Positions 43,301 through 50,954 of a stretch of 64,000 nt of DNA are shown here, piece after piece. The position numbers and the translations under genes were made by a program. Within the stretch, counting starts at the first letter, position 1; every line of letters begins with the position of its first letter. This stretch comes from JAUILA01 sp964563925 (lineage in GTDB: Bacteria; Bacteroidota; Bacteroidia; Cytophagales; Cyclobacteriaceae). The stretch spans positions 1-64,000 of the forward strand of contig CAZLZD010000018.1 of assembly GCA_964563925.1 (NCBI GenBank), read 5' to 3'. The notes below the pieces were generated by a model, which saw nothing but the letters and a program-made list of their open reading frames with translations, was not told where the DNA came from and ran no database searches.

Positions 43301-44750
43301 ATTGTACCGCAAAATCCTCCGCGCAAACAGTATCGGAATCCGGAAAACCCGAGATGGTCAGGTCAAACTGGGTGATATTAACTGGTTGGGAAACCGATCG
43401 TGCAACACCGTTCAGATAAGCTGTCATCGTTACCGTGTAGCCACCCCCGGCATCATAGGTATGGAAGGGAGCCAGATCGCGGGATCCGTTGCCATCACCA
43501 AAATCCCAGAAAACACTGTCCGGTGAGGGACTGATGCTTGGCAGAAACGCTGTCGGTACGGAGGCACATGTGCCGGCATACGTGAAATCCAGCATGAGCA
43601 TGGGGTCGTAAGGCGGCAGGAACGCCGGGAATTGCCTGGCCTGGTAATTCCGGTTGCCAAGGGCTCCGCCGGTGTACAGTGTCTGGCTCGCCACCGTATC
43701 CGTACGATTGATGCGACCCACGCGGAAGCTGCCGTTTGTATGCTGGTATAAATGATAGATCAGACTGTCAGGGGCAATCTGGAGGCCGAGGCTCCGCTGC
43801 ATATTTTGCGTCGGCACGGTACGGAGTGTCTGAACTGCCTCATCCAGGTCTACCTGAAGGAGTACATCCTGAGCGGCACCGTTATTTCCAGAAATATAAA
43901 AGAACCTGCCCGTATGTGACCACTCGGTATCAAAAATGTTATAGGATTGTGTGGTCTGGTCCGTGTTGGAAATGGTCACTACCGGGGTAGTGAACTGACC
44001 GTTGGTTACATTGAATGGTGCGATGACTACGTTATCGCCTGAATTTTCAGGGGCAAAGGAGACCAGTCCGCGGGCCGGATTGTAGGCCATGTTGCTGATA
44101 TTCTGGGGTAAACCGGCCACATTTGAGGTTGTTATTCCGAATCCGGCAGCATTCACGTCAACGACGGTGATGACTGCAGATCCCGGTGCATGAAGCAGCA
44201 GCCAGAAGCCGTCCCGTGAAGATTTTGGGAGGGCCAGCATAGCCTCATCATAGGCTCCCGCGAGCCCGGATATAGTCTGGTCAATGGCCGTAACTTCTCC
44301 GGATGGAAAAGCAGGAGGACCCGGCGAATTGCCTGGCAGGGCCATATTGACCACCGAATACCTGATACTTCCGTTATTTGTGAAAATGTAATATTCGTCA
44401 TTCACCCCGGGGTTGTGCGTAATGGCAACTGTCTGATTGACTGCACTGGTGCCCGACAGTCCGGTACCGTTGGGCATCACCGCGTGATTGCCGTCATAGA
44501 CCGTGGAACCATCTGTATAGAAAAGTACTTCTCCTGATACAGGGTCTGTGGCAACGGCGCTCATGCCCTGGCCCAGGTTATTCGGAATAGTTACGGCATC
44601 CGGGTTGTAATCCGGACGGATAAACCGGATGGCATTGCCACTGTTTCCGAAATACCAGTTTATGGTTGATTGTGTTTGTGCCGTCGCTCCCTGTAAGGAG
44701 AATATACCGAGCATTACGACGAGTGAGAATTTGAATAAGTTTATCTTCAT
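40308..44750 (-). CDS. Giant secreted protein with repeated WYFG propeller-like modules, PKD domains and T9SS type B sorting domain
   Basis: A 1480-residue protein. A signal peptide (ATAQ, to about residue 25) precedes a module starting NWYFGNSGNAI with LFYTDGSTVYD. A PKD domain (VFWDFGDGNG) lies near residue 415. A second WYFGEHAG module with LFYSDGVEMYD begins at about residue 547. Several beta domains follow, then the T9SS type B domain in the last 90 residues (APDAFRPDSS, FNRWGEMIFQ). The two WYFG modules are clearly related, an internal duplication. It is divergent from a PorP/SprF gene, which is the usual partner of such substrates. Likely a cell-surface adhesin or gliding-associated protein. 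Confidence 0.9.
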   Translation of the reverse strand: MKINLFKFSLVVMLGIFSLQGATAQTQSTINWYFGNSGNAIRFIRPDYNPDAVTIPNNLGQGMSAVATDPVSGEVLFYTDGSTVYDGNHAVMPNGTGLSGTSAVNQTVAITHNPGVNDEYYIFTNNGSIRYSVVNMALPGNSPGPPAFPSGEVTAIDQTISGLAGAYDEAMLALPKSSRDGFWLLLHAPGSAVITVVDVNAAGFGITTSNVAGLPQNISNMAYNPARGLVSFAPENSGDNVVIAPFNVTNGQFTTPVVTISNTDQTTQSYNIFDTEWSHTGRFFYISGNNGAAQDVLLQVDLDEAVQTLRTVPTQNMQRSLGLQIAPDSLIYHLYQHTNGSFRVGRINRTDTVASQTLYTGGALGNRNYQARQFPAFLPPYDPMLMLDFTYAGTCASVPTAFLPSISPSPDSVFWDFGDGNGSRDLAPFHTYDAGGGYTVTMTAYLNGVARSVSQPVNITQFDLTISGFPDSDTVCAEDFAVQYTAEAGMGGSSPTFRWSNQTFDDATTTIDSAGTYYVTATDAATGCVAYQSIRVVEYGAIESRAFIWYFGEHAGIDFNPIADFDNPGPPRPIPFGDPADYFGGNQMVAPEGCAIYNDANGNPLFYSDGVEMYDREGNLVATNFGGDEQAAQSILIVEFPDDPTLYYVFLTKQIYDPSGANGYQLSYVIFDLKMNNGLGGLVEDNLGNIALTDLYTPNTERLTGNNNWVITHEYGTKNFRSYPVQAAGIGAAVVSNVGSVHPSTSATAGQGYMKLSNTGKLAVALSISTSENYVELFNFADSSGAVSDPIKLDINDNGQVYGVEFSADGRMLYATVRNPNGSGPSKIYRWQIDTTTVAGMETDPSYIRSSRDLVVNEVGEDFGAMQLGPDGQIYIARDGSPNLAVISNPGALLNVVPQPDPGYQLDGFGLGPNLIDGGPTLSTLGLPNFLNQTVMTPPSVTLSVFSGCVFNPLDFSVINPESLETYRWNILNSDSVVVASGVGEEFQFNPDTPGQYTARVDVIPDCEIVQNPPSPVSSQFIVYELPPLSIDNVVDASACLSGDGSFDLTISGAAGDLFAYELSGPVAFVSDTIPAGTYTIDNLPAGTYNVYAINTLTGCQSAISQVINNIGVQFSISATTQNANCDRTNGTIEIEIIPNDASVVIGYPVNYVVRGQGNNLVYSGTYDNADGLNTIVVNPVNQGVYNIEVTETAMPGCTVTATDVQVNRPPFSYLDMPDEVIICDNTPARIPFATNAPAVELIGDIPGPYEIRDGFILVEVPGTYILQTIDPSGNFCANQYTTEVIYTEPGQLQEDFELSYSICPEDPVEENTYAVLDPGDQFISIRYLDEEGGQITGSGPDYSLDGNILTVFREGPVTIELTNPFGCVTTERVDILEDCQARFTAPDAFRPDSSVPENQTWRVYPFLIDTEDFQVFIFNRWGEMIFQSSDLSFEWNGGYDNDPSRPVPVGTYAYKVQYKASFDDGIGSQEQRGKIVLIR

Positions 44751-44866
44751 GCGTTTACCTTCACGTCTGGCTCTTATTAATAACTCTGGGAGTCATTAGG
44801 TAATTGTATTCTATCGAAAAAAAAAGAATTATATAGATTCAACGGATACAAATAACCGAAATCTTC

Positions 44867-44894
44867 CGTTAAGTGTTGTAATGCGGCGTTAAGT
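44867..44894. repeat. Direct repeat in the divergent gap between the T9SS substrate and porP
   Basis: CGTTAAGT occurs at 44867-44874 and again at 44887-44894, 20 bases apart, about two helical turns. It sits in the 278-base gap upstream of the giant T9SS gene and of porP. Possible regulator binding sites; unproven. Confidence 0.35.
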
Positions 44895-44976
44895 ATAACG
44901 TGAGTTCAGACAAAATGATTTCTGGGTAATGTAAGTTTTCGGGAAGGTTGGTTGAAGTTAAGAAATATAGATTTTG

Positions 44977-44984
44977 TATTTTTG
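44977..44984 (+). promoter_or_regulatory. -7 promoter element of the porP/sprF-family gene
   Basis: TATTTTTG, perfect consensus, 44 bases before the ATG at 45029; a TTG at 44952-44954 lies 22 bases upstream. It lies downstream of the alternative start at 44948, which is therefore rejected. Confidence 0.55.
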
Positions 44985-45028
44985 ACGTTTGCCAGTCAAG
45001 GTTCAAACAGATTAAATATGCTCGGCGA

Positions 45029-46066
45029 ATGCGGCGATTATTGATTTTCTTTATTTTTCTTGTCACTGCGGGCGGGGAGCTAATGGCACAGGATCCTCAG
45101 TTTTCGCAGTTTTATGCAGCTCCGCTGTACCTGAATCCGGCGTTTGCGGGATCTTCCCAATATACCCGGGCCGGACTGAATTATCGGAATCAATGGCCAT
45201 CCATTGAGGCAAACTTCACGACCTTTTCAGGATTCATGGATCACTTCATAGACTCCAAGAACAGCGGAGTGGGCCTTCTTTTTATGCATGACAAGGAAGG
45301 AAGGGCAGGTTTGACCTCCACGTTTGTGGGGCTCCAGTATGCCTATCAGTTGCGTCTGGCTCAGAACCTTTTCTTCCGTCCCGGAATCCAGTTGGCATTC
45401 TATAACCGAAGCATCAGCTTTTCGGATCTGACCTTTGGGGACCAGTTCGACGAATTCGGACAGGTGATCATGCCCACCGGTGAAACGTTTAATAACACCA
45501 ACAAGAATTTTCTTGACCTGTCATTTGGCGGGTTGTTCTATACACCCAATGTCTGGCTCGGGGTTTCGGCTAATCACCTGAACACACCGGAGCAGTCGTT
45601 TGATGAGAATGTGGAAGTTTCTGAACTGCCCATCAAGTATTCCGTGCACGGCGGGGTTCGGATCAATATGAAGCCCGGGGTGATTGGATCCGGCATGTTC
45701 ACAAAACCGCAGGAAAGAAGTATTACACCCACTTTTCAGTATAAATCCCAGGGTGAATTTGATCAGCTTGACCTGGGCCTGTATCTGACGCTTGAGCCGG
45801 TAATTATCGGCGCATGGTACCGGGGGCTTCCCTTTAAAAGCCTGGAAGGATTCAGTAACAATGAATCTATTGTGATGCTGCTTGGTTTCACCAAGCGCGG
45901 ACCGGAGGATGCCTTTAACATAGGCTATTCCTATGATTATACCGTCTCCAACCTCGGATCGGCGAGTGGCGGTGCCCATGAAATTTCGTTGTCCTACATA
46001 TGGAGTACCCGGGATCCCCGCCGTCCTCCTAAAAATGTGATGCAAATCCCTTGTCCTGATTTTTAG
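45029..46066 (+). CDS. PorP/SprF family type IX secretion membrane protein
   Basis: A 345-residue outer-membrane protein. The signal peptide (RRLLIFFIFLVTAGGELMAQ) ends just before DPQFSQFY and LYLNPAFAGS, the family hallmark. The remainder is beta-barrel-like with repeated aromatic strands. PorP/SprF proteins are needed for export or surface anchoring of specific T9SS substrates with type B sorting domains, such as SprB in Flavobacterium. Here the divergent neighbour is a 1480-residue type B substrate, so pairing is likely. Confidence 0.92.
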   Translation: MRRLLIFFIFLVTAGGELMAQDPQFSQFYAAPLYLNPAFAGSSQYTRAGLNYRNQWPSIEANFTTFSGFMDHFIDSKNSGVGLLFMHDKEGRAGLTSTFVGLQYAYQLRLAQNLFFRPGIQLAFYNRSISFSDLTFGDQFDEFGQVIMPTGETFNNTNKNFLDLSFGGLFYTPNVWLGVSANHLNTPEQSFDENVEVSELPIKYSVHGGVRINMKPGVIGSGMFTKPQERSITPTFQYKSQGEFDQLDLGLYLTLEPVIIGAWYRGLPFKSLEGFSNNESIVMLLGFTKRGPEDAFNIGYSYDYTVSNLGSASGGAHEISLSYIWSTRDPRRPPKNVMQIPCPDF

Positions 46067-46074
46067 TACCTTTG
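46067..46074 (+). promoter_or_regulatory. -7 promoter element of the SUI1 factor gene, leaderless arrangement
   Basis: TACCTTTG, then AGGT, then the ATG at 46079: four-base spacing. It begins immediately after the porP stop codon. Confidence 0.6.
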
Positions 46075-46078
46075 AGGT

Positions 46079-46426
46079 ATGGGGCGAAAAAAGAATAAGT
46101 GGAAAGGTCGTGACGGCGTAGTTTATTCCACCAATGACTCATTTGATTATCAGTACGAAGGCCAGGAAGAGGAAGAAACACTTCCCCCGGAAGAACAAAG
46201 GCTGATGGTCTCACTGGACCGCAAAGCAAGGGGTGGAAAACAGGTGACCCTCGTCGAAGGTTTTACGGGTTCGGAGGATGACCTGAAGGAACTGGCACGT
46301 GAACTTAAGCAAGCTTGCGGCGTGGGCGGCTCTGCCAAGAACGGTGAGATGCTCATCCAGGGTGATTTCAGGGACCGGATAGTCGAAATCCTGACTTCCA
46401 GGGGCTACAAGGCCAGAAAAAAATAA
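46079..46426 (+). CDS. Translation initiation factor of the SUI1/eIF1 (YciH) family
   Basis: A 115-residue SUI1 homologue. The N-terminus (GRKKNKWKGRDGVVYSTN) is lysine rich and includes the Bacteroidota form of the tail. The SUI1 core is seen at RKARGGKQVTLVEGF, LKELARELKQACGVGGS and IQGDFRDRIVEIL. In eukaryotes eIF1 guards start-codon choice; the bacterial homologue is poorly understood. The mRNA is predicted to be leaderless, since the promoter ends four bases before the ATG. The gene follows porP by 12 bases but has its own promoter. Confidence 0.92.
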   Translation: MGRKKNKWKGRDGVVYSTNDSFDYQYEGQEEEETLPPEEQRLMVSLDRKARGGKQVTLVEGFTGSEDDLKELARELKQACGVGGSAKNGEMLIQGDFRDRIVEILTSRGYKARKK

Positions 46427-46514
46427 CTTGTCCCCGCTTGCATCTATCTCTCTGGTTTAGACAAATTTATTTACCGCTTGTATAATTGGGCAACACGCGC
46501 CCGCTTTCCTTACT

Positions 46515-46522
46515 TATATTTG
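46515..46522 (+). promoter_or_regulatory. -7 promoter element of the amidohydrolase operon
   Basis: TATATTTG, perfect consensus, 51 bases before the ATG at 46574. It excludes the longer frame from 46478, whose ATG would lie upstream of the element. Confidence 0.55.
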
Positions 46523-46573
46523 ATCCGTATTCAGAAATCTTCTGGTACTATTTCAAACCTAAACAAAGCTGGT

Positions 46574-48241
46574 ATGAAGCACTCCTTCTTATCAAGGTGC
46601 CTGGGCATAATTTTGCTCACAGGGACCCTGTTGTCCCCTTTTTCCTGGCTTAACGCACAGGATCTTAAACCGGTCTCCAATTCATATATAATCAAAAATG
46701 CCACGGTGGTTCAGTCTCCCGGCACTACCCTGCAGGGAGCCCATGTTCTTATCGAGGACGGACTGATCACCGCGGTGGGAACCAATATCTCCGTTCCGGT
46801 GGATGCCGTCGAGGTGGAAGGAGACAGCCTGGTGGTTTATGCAGGGTTTATTGACGGTCTTTCACATGCGGGCCTGCCGGAACCAAAACGGCGGGAACGC
46901 CCCGATGTCAAGGATCCGGGAAACCCTCCTGACGAAATAGCTGGAATTACACCCTATAAGGATGTTCGTGAAATATTAGCGCCGGAGGATAAGTCGGTCA
47001 GCAGCCTTCGTGAACTTGGGTTTACCGCTACCCATACGGTACCCTACGGCAACATGCTGCCGGGAAAAGGAGCCATCATCCTGCTGGGAGGTCCCGCGGA
47101 TGCCATGATATTTCGTGAGAATGCTTCGCTTTTCAGCCAGTTTGAAGGTGCCAGGGGAGTCTACCCCAATACGCTTATAGGTGTTATGGCCAAATACAGG
47201 GAGCTTTATACACAAGCCCGGTATGCCAAGAACGATGCAGTCCGCTATGCCTCCACAGGTACAGGTATGCGCCGTCCGGCCAATGACCGGGTCCTGGAAG
47301 CATTTTATCCTGTAATAGACGGCAAAATGCCCGTGGTATTTATGGCCAGCGGTGTTAAGGACGTGCACAGGGCTATGATGCTTCGGGATGAGCTTGGGTT
47401 TAACCTCGTACTGGCCGGTGTTAAGCAAAGCTGGGACGTAGCCGATGCAATTAAAAGTAATAACGTTCCGTTGTTCCTCAGTCTTGACCTGCCGGAGTGG
47501 AAGGATGAAAAGCGCGATTCCACACTTACCGGCGAGGAAGCCGCAGAATATGCTGGCCTTTACGACCGTAAGCAAGACGTTCTGGGTAAATATTATACCC
47601 AGGTCTCCAGTCTCAGCCAGATGAATATCCCGTTCGGATTTTCAACCGCGGGATTGAAAACCTCGGATTTCAGAAAAACGATCCTGAAAATGAAGGAGCA
47701 GGGAACTACCGATGACCAGTTGCTGGCCGCACTCACCGTGGCGCCTGCCCGGCTGCTTGGACTTTCCAGGGTAATGGGAACCGTGGAGGCGGGGAAAATG
47801 GCCAACCTCGTGGTAAGCGACAAGAACTTTTTTGAGGAAGATGCCCAGGTGCGGTATGTATTCGTGGAAGGAACGAAGTATACCATGGAGAATAAACCAA
47901 AAAAGAAAGCCGGGAACGGAGATAAAGCATTCAGCCCCGTGGGCCGGTGGACTTTTTCGGCAGACCCCGGGGGTGCCCCCGCTACAGGTGTGCTGGAATT
48001 CAGTACGCAGGGTGACGACCTGATCGGTACCATGAGTTACGACCAGGGCGGGACGACCTTTGACCTCTCAGATGTATCGCTCACAGGAAATACCATCACG
48101 TTTAATGTGATTGTGACCGACGGCGGACAGAATTTGTCTTTTACCAGTACACTCACGTTTGACGGTGATGAATACAGCGGTACGGTAAGTAGCCCGCAAA
48201 CAGGCAGCTTCCCGATTAACGGAAAAAAAATCCCTGAATAA
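46574..48241 (+). CDS. Exported amidohydrolase-fold protein with degenerate metal site
   Basis: A 555-residue protein. A signal peptide ends near residue 29 (WLNAQ). The amidohydrolase fold is recognisable: KNATVVQSPG at about 41, IEDGLITAVG, and the position where DxHxH is expected reads DGLSHAG (94-100), so one histidine of the HxH pair is missing. Later expected ligands (HAH-type, HG and D) are also not seen; the LLGLSRVMGTVEAGKMANLVV end motif is intact. A C-terminal beta domain of about 100 residues (VGRWTFSADPG onward) follows. It is the first of three consecutive amidohydrolases, 12 bases from the next. Likely non-catalytic or with altered chemistry. Confidence 0.85.
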   Translation: MKHSFLSRCLGIILLTGTLLSPFSWLNAQDLKPVSNSYIIKNATVVQSPGTTLQGAHVLIEDGLITAVGTNISVPVDAVEVEGDSLVVYAGFIDGLSHAGLPEPKRRERPDVKDPGNPPDEIAGITPYKDVREILAPEDKSVSSLRELGFTATHTVPYGNMLPGKGAIILLGGPADAMIFRENASLFSQFEGARGVYPNTLIGVMAKYRELYTQARYAKNDAVRYASTGTGMRRPANDRVLEAFYPVIDGKMPVVFMASGVKDVHRAMMLRDELGFNLVLAGVKQSWDVADAIKSNNVPLFLSLDLPEWKDEKRDSTLTGEEAAEYAGLYDRKQDVLGKYYTQVSSLSQMNIPFGFSTAGLKTSDFRKTILKMKEQGTTDDQLLAALTVAPARLLGLSRVMGTVEAGKMANLVVSDKNFFEEDAQVRYVFVEGTKYTMENKPKKKAGNGDKAFSPVGRWTFSADPGGAPATGVLEFSTQGDDLIGTMSYDQGGTTFDLSDVSLTGNTITFNVIVTDGGQNLSFTSTLTFDGDEYSGTVSSPQTGSFPINGKKIPE

Positions 48242-48253
48242 AAAGAAAGTAAG

Positions 48254-49603
48254 ATGAGAAAAATAATAATAATTATTTGTTTGGCATTCGCCGTCATTAC
48301 AGTCAGGGCCCAGGAAACAGGGGATATCCTGTTGAAGAACGCTACGGTGATTACTATAACCAACGGTACCCTGGAAAATACGGATGTGCTCATACGTGCC
48401 GGAAAAATTGACAAGATTGGACAGGACCTCAATGCACCCCGTGGTGTAAAGGAGATAGATGCCTCAGGAAAGTTTGTCATGCCGGGTATTATCGATGCCC
48501 ATTCGCACATTGCCCTGGATGCTATCAACGAGGCAACGAGTCCGGTGACCGCCGAAGTATTTACCGGTGATGCACTGGACCCGCTGGATATTTCGATCTA
48601 CCGCGCCCTGGCAGGAGGAGTGACCGCCTCACATGCCATGCATGGATCGGCCAATGCGATTGGCGGACAGTGTGAAACCATCAAGCACCGGTACGGCACC
48701 ACAGATCCGGAAGTGTTGAAAATGGAGGGCGCACCGAGAACCATTAAATTTGCCCTTGGCGAAAATCCGACACGGGTTCATGGCTCAGGTAACAATATCG
48801 TTCCGCGTACCCGGATGGGCGTGGAAGCTGTATTCCGCCGCGCATTCTCCGAGGCACGGGAATACATGACCGCCTGGGATACCTATAATGCCAATAAAGA
48901 CAAGAAAGGATTTACCGGTATTGCCCCTGAGTACAACCTGAGAATGGAAACACTCGCAGATATTCTGCGCGGTGAGATCATAATACATTGTCATTCGTAC
49001 CGGGCTGATGAAATTTATATGCTGATGCAGGTGTGCAAGGACTTCGGTATTGATAAGCTCGTCTTTCAGCACGTAAATGAAGGCTTCAAGGTGGCACCCG
49101 AGCTGGCCAAATTCGGGGCTATGGCCTCAGTATTTTCAGACTGGTGGGCGTATAAGTTTGAGGTGTACTATTCCACAGCCTATAATGCCGCCATCCTTAC
49201 GCGTAACGGGGTGGTTACATCGATAAATTCCGACAGCGGGGAACTGATCCGGCACCTGTATCATGAGGCGGCCAAGACCCAAAAATATGGTGACCTGTCG
49301 GATGAAGAAGCGCTGGCCCTGATTACCATCAATCCGGCTAAACAACTTGGAATTGATGACAGGGTTGGTTCCCTTGAAGAAGGTAAGGAAGGCGATGTGG
49401 TTGTTTTCAGCGCCCATCCGCTGAGTATTTATGCCGTTCCGGAAATCACCATTGTGGATGGTATTGTACGATTTGACCGTGCGAACGATCCTGCGGATAT
49501 GCGAATTTACCCGGATCCCGAGCAGGAAATCGAAGTGACCCTTTCTGATCATCATCATTCGGACCGTTGCATGCAGGATACTGAATTTTTATTTGAGAAT
49601 TAA
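48254..49603 (+). CDS. Exported amidohydrolase, intact metal site
   Basis: A 449-residue exported amidohydrolase. A signal peptide (to about 20) precedes KNATVITITNG. The metal motif is complete: GIIDAHSHIALDA (H83, H85), then IIIHCHSYRADEI at about 237, VFQHVNEG at about 273 and NSDSGELIRH near 324. The composite-sheet end motif DDRVGSLEEGKEGDVVV is normal. The other two members of the cluster lack these ligands, so this is probably the active subunit. The substrate is unknown, perhaps a dipeptide or cyclic amide. Its stop shares a base with the next ATG (TAATG). Confidence 0.9.
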   Translation: MRKIIIIICLAFAVITVRAQETGDILLKNATVITITNGTLENTDVLIRAGKIDKIGQDLNAPRGVKEIDASGKFVMPGIIDAHSHIALDAINEATSPVTAEVFTGDALDPLDISIYRALAGGVTASHAMHGSANAIGGQCETIKHRYGTTDPEVLKMEGAPRTIKFALGENPTRVHGSGNNIVPRTRMGVEAVFRRAFSEAREYMTAWDTYNANKDKKGFTGIAPEYNLRMETLADILRGEIIIHCHSYRADEIYMLMQVCKDFGIDKLVFQHVNEGFKVAPELAKFGAMASVFSDWWAYKFEVYYSTAYNAAILTRNGVVTSINSDSGELIRHLYHEAAKTQKYGDLSDEEALALITINPAKQLGIDDRVGSLEEGKEGDVVVFSAHPLSIYAVPEITIVDGIVRFDRANDPADMRIYPDPEQEIEVTLSDHHHSDRCMQDTEFLFEN

Positions 49604-50919
49604 TGCCCGTACCTATGAGAAATTTACTTTACACGCTGTTCCTCCTGATTTCCAGCCTTACGTACCCGGTTTTCGGGCAGAATGCGAAAGCAGATTATGG
49701 TACATTTGCACTCACCAACGCGGAGATTGTAACGGTGACTAACGGGACCATCACGAATGGGACCCTTCTGATAAGAGATGGAAAGATTGCTGCACTGGGT
49801 ACCAGTGTGGAGATCCCTTCCGATGCAGAAGTAATTGATTGTTCAGGCATGCAGATTTACCCCGGTATGATTGAAGGAGGGTCGCGCATTGGTCTTACCG
49901 AGGTAGGGTCCGATCAGCGTACCCGGGACTACAACGAAATCGGGGATGTAATTCCACAAATGAAAGCACTGACTGCCGTGAATCCCAATTCAGCATTGAT
50001 CCCGGTTAACCGTATCAGCGGGGTGACCACTTCGCTGGTGGTTCCTGCAGGAGGAGTTTATTCAGGAACATCTGCCCTGATTAATCTGCATGGATACACA
50101 CCCGACCAGATGTTTGCGGGCTTTGAGGCAGTAGCCATTAATTTCCCGGTTTCAGGCCGTCGCGGTTGGTGGGACAGCCGTTCAGATGAGGAGATTAAGA
50201 AAGCTGCTGAAAAGGCAATAGATGAAATGAAAGAGGTGTGGGATAATGCGAAGGAATATGCCCGGATTGATTCAGCCCTGCGTGCAAAAGGCAACGGCGA
50301 CAGGGCCGATTATTATCCTGAAATGGAAGCTCTCATTCCTTATGTACGCGGTGAAAAGCCGGTTATAATTGATGTTAACGCGGCCAAGGATATCCTTTCT
50401 GCCATTGAGTGGGTGGAGGAGAATAATGTGAAGGCAATATTCAGCGGGGTATCGGAAGGATGGCGCGTAGCCGAAGAACTGGCCGAAGCAGGTATTCCCG
50501 TAATAGCCGGTCCGGTGCTGAGTACACCCACCAGGTCTTCTGATCGATATGACCAGGCATACCGTAACCCCGGCATCATGCAGAAAGCCGGTGTAAAGGT
50601 AGCACTTAGTGCAGGTGGGGCAGAAAACATCCGGAACCTTCCCTACAATGCCGGCTTTGCAGCTGCATATGGAATGGGCAGGGAGGAGGCATTAAAGGCC
50701 GTGACTATTGTACCCGCCGAGATATTTCAGGTGTCTGACCGCATGGGGTCACTGGAAGAAGGAAAACAGGCAACCCTCTTCGTTACCAATGGTGATCCGT
50801 TTGAGACCAGCACGGATGTCCGGTATGTGTTTATTAATGGCTGGAAGATACCCATGGAAAGCCGGCAGACCAGGTTGTACGAGGAATTCCTCGAACGTCA
50901 GCCAGGCGTACAGAAATAA
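49603..50919 (+). CDS. Exported amidohydrolase-fold protein lacking metal ligands
   Basis: A 438-residue protein with the same overall layout as its neighbours. A signal peptide (ending FGQ, about residue 26) is followed by TNAEIVTVTNG. The expected DxHxH reads EGGSRIG (91-97), so both histidines are gone. The later ligand motifs are replaced as well: VIIDVNAAKDI in place of an HxH-like motif near 249, IFSGVSEG for HG-type, and VALSAGGAEN instead of an aspartate site. The closing LEEGKQATLFV motif remains. It is very likely a pseudoenzyme. An alternative start is the ATG at 49615. A bidirectional terminator follows. Confidence 0.85.
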   Translation: MPVPMRNLLYTLFLLISSLTYPVFGQNAKADYGTFALTNAEIVTVTNGTITNGTLLIRDGKIAALGTSVEIPSDAEVIDCSGMQIYPGMIEGGSRIGLTEVGSDQRTRDYNEIGDVIPQMKALTAVNPNSALIPVNRISGVTTSLVVPAGGVYSGTSALINLHGYTPDQMFAGFEAVAINFPVSGRRGWWDSRSDEEIKKAAEKAIDEMKEVWDNAKEYARIDSALRAKGNGDRADYYPEMEALIPYVRGEKPVIIDVNAAKDILSAIEWVEENNVKAIFSGVSEGWRVAEELAEAGIPVIAGPVLSTPTRSSDRYDQAYRNPGIMQKAGVKVALSAGGAENIRNLPYNAGFAAAYGMGREEALKAVTIVPAEIFQVSDRMGSLEEGKQATLFVTNGDPFETSTDVRYVFINGWKIPMESRQTRLYEEFLERQPGVQK

Positions 50920-50921
50920 AA

Positions 50922-50954
50922 AAAGCCCCGACTGAAAAGCCGGGGTTTCTTTTT
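50922..50954. terminator. Bidirectional intrinsic terminator between amidohydrolase and M48 genes
   Basis: AAAGCCCCG, ten bases, CGGGGTTT pairs with one G-U wobble and is flanked by CTTTTT on the plus side and a TTTTTTT run on the minus side, so it can serve both converging genes. Confidence 0.8.
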
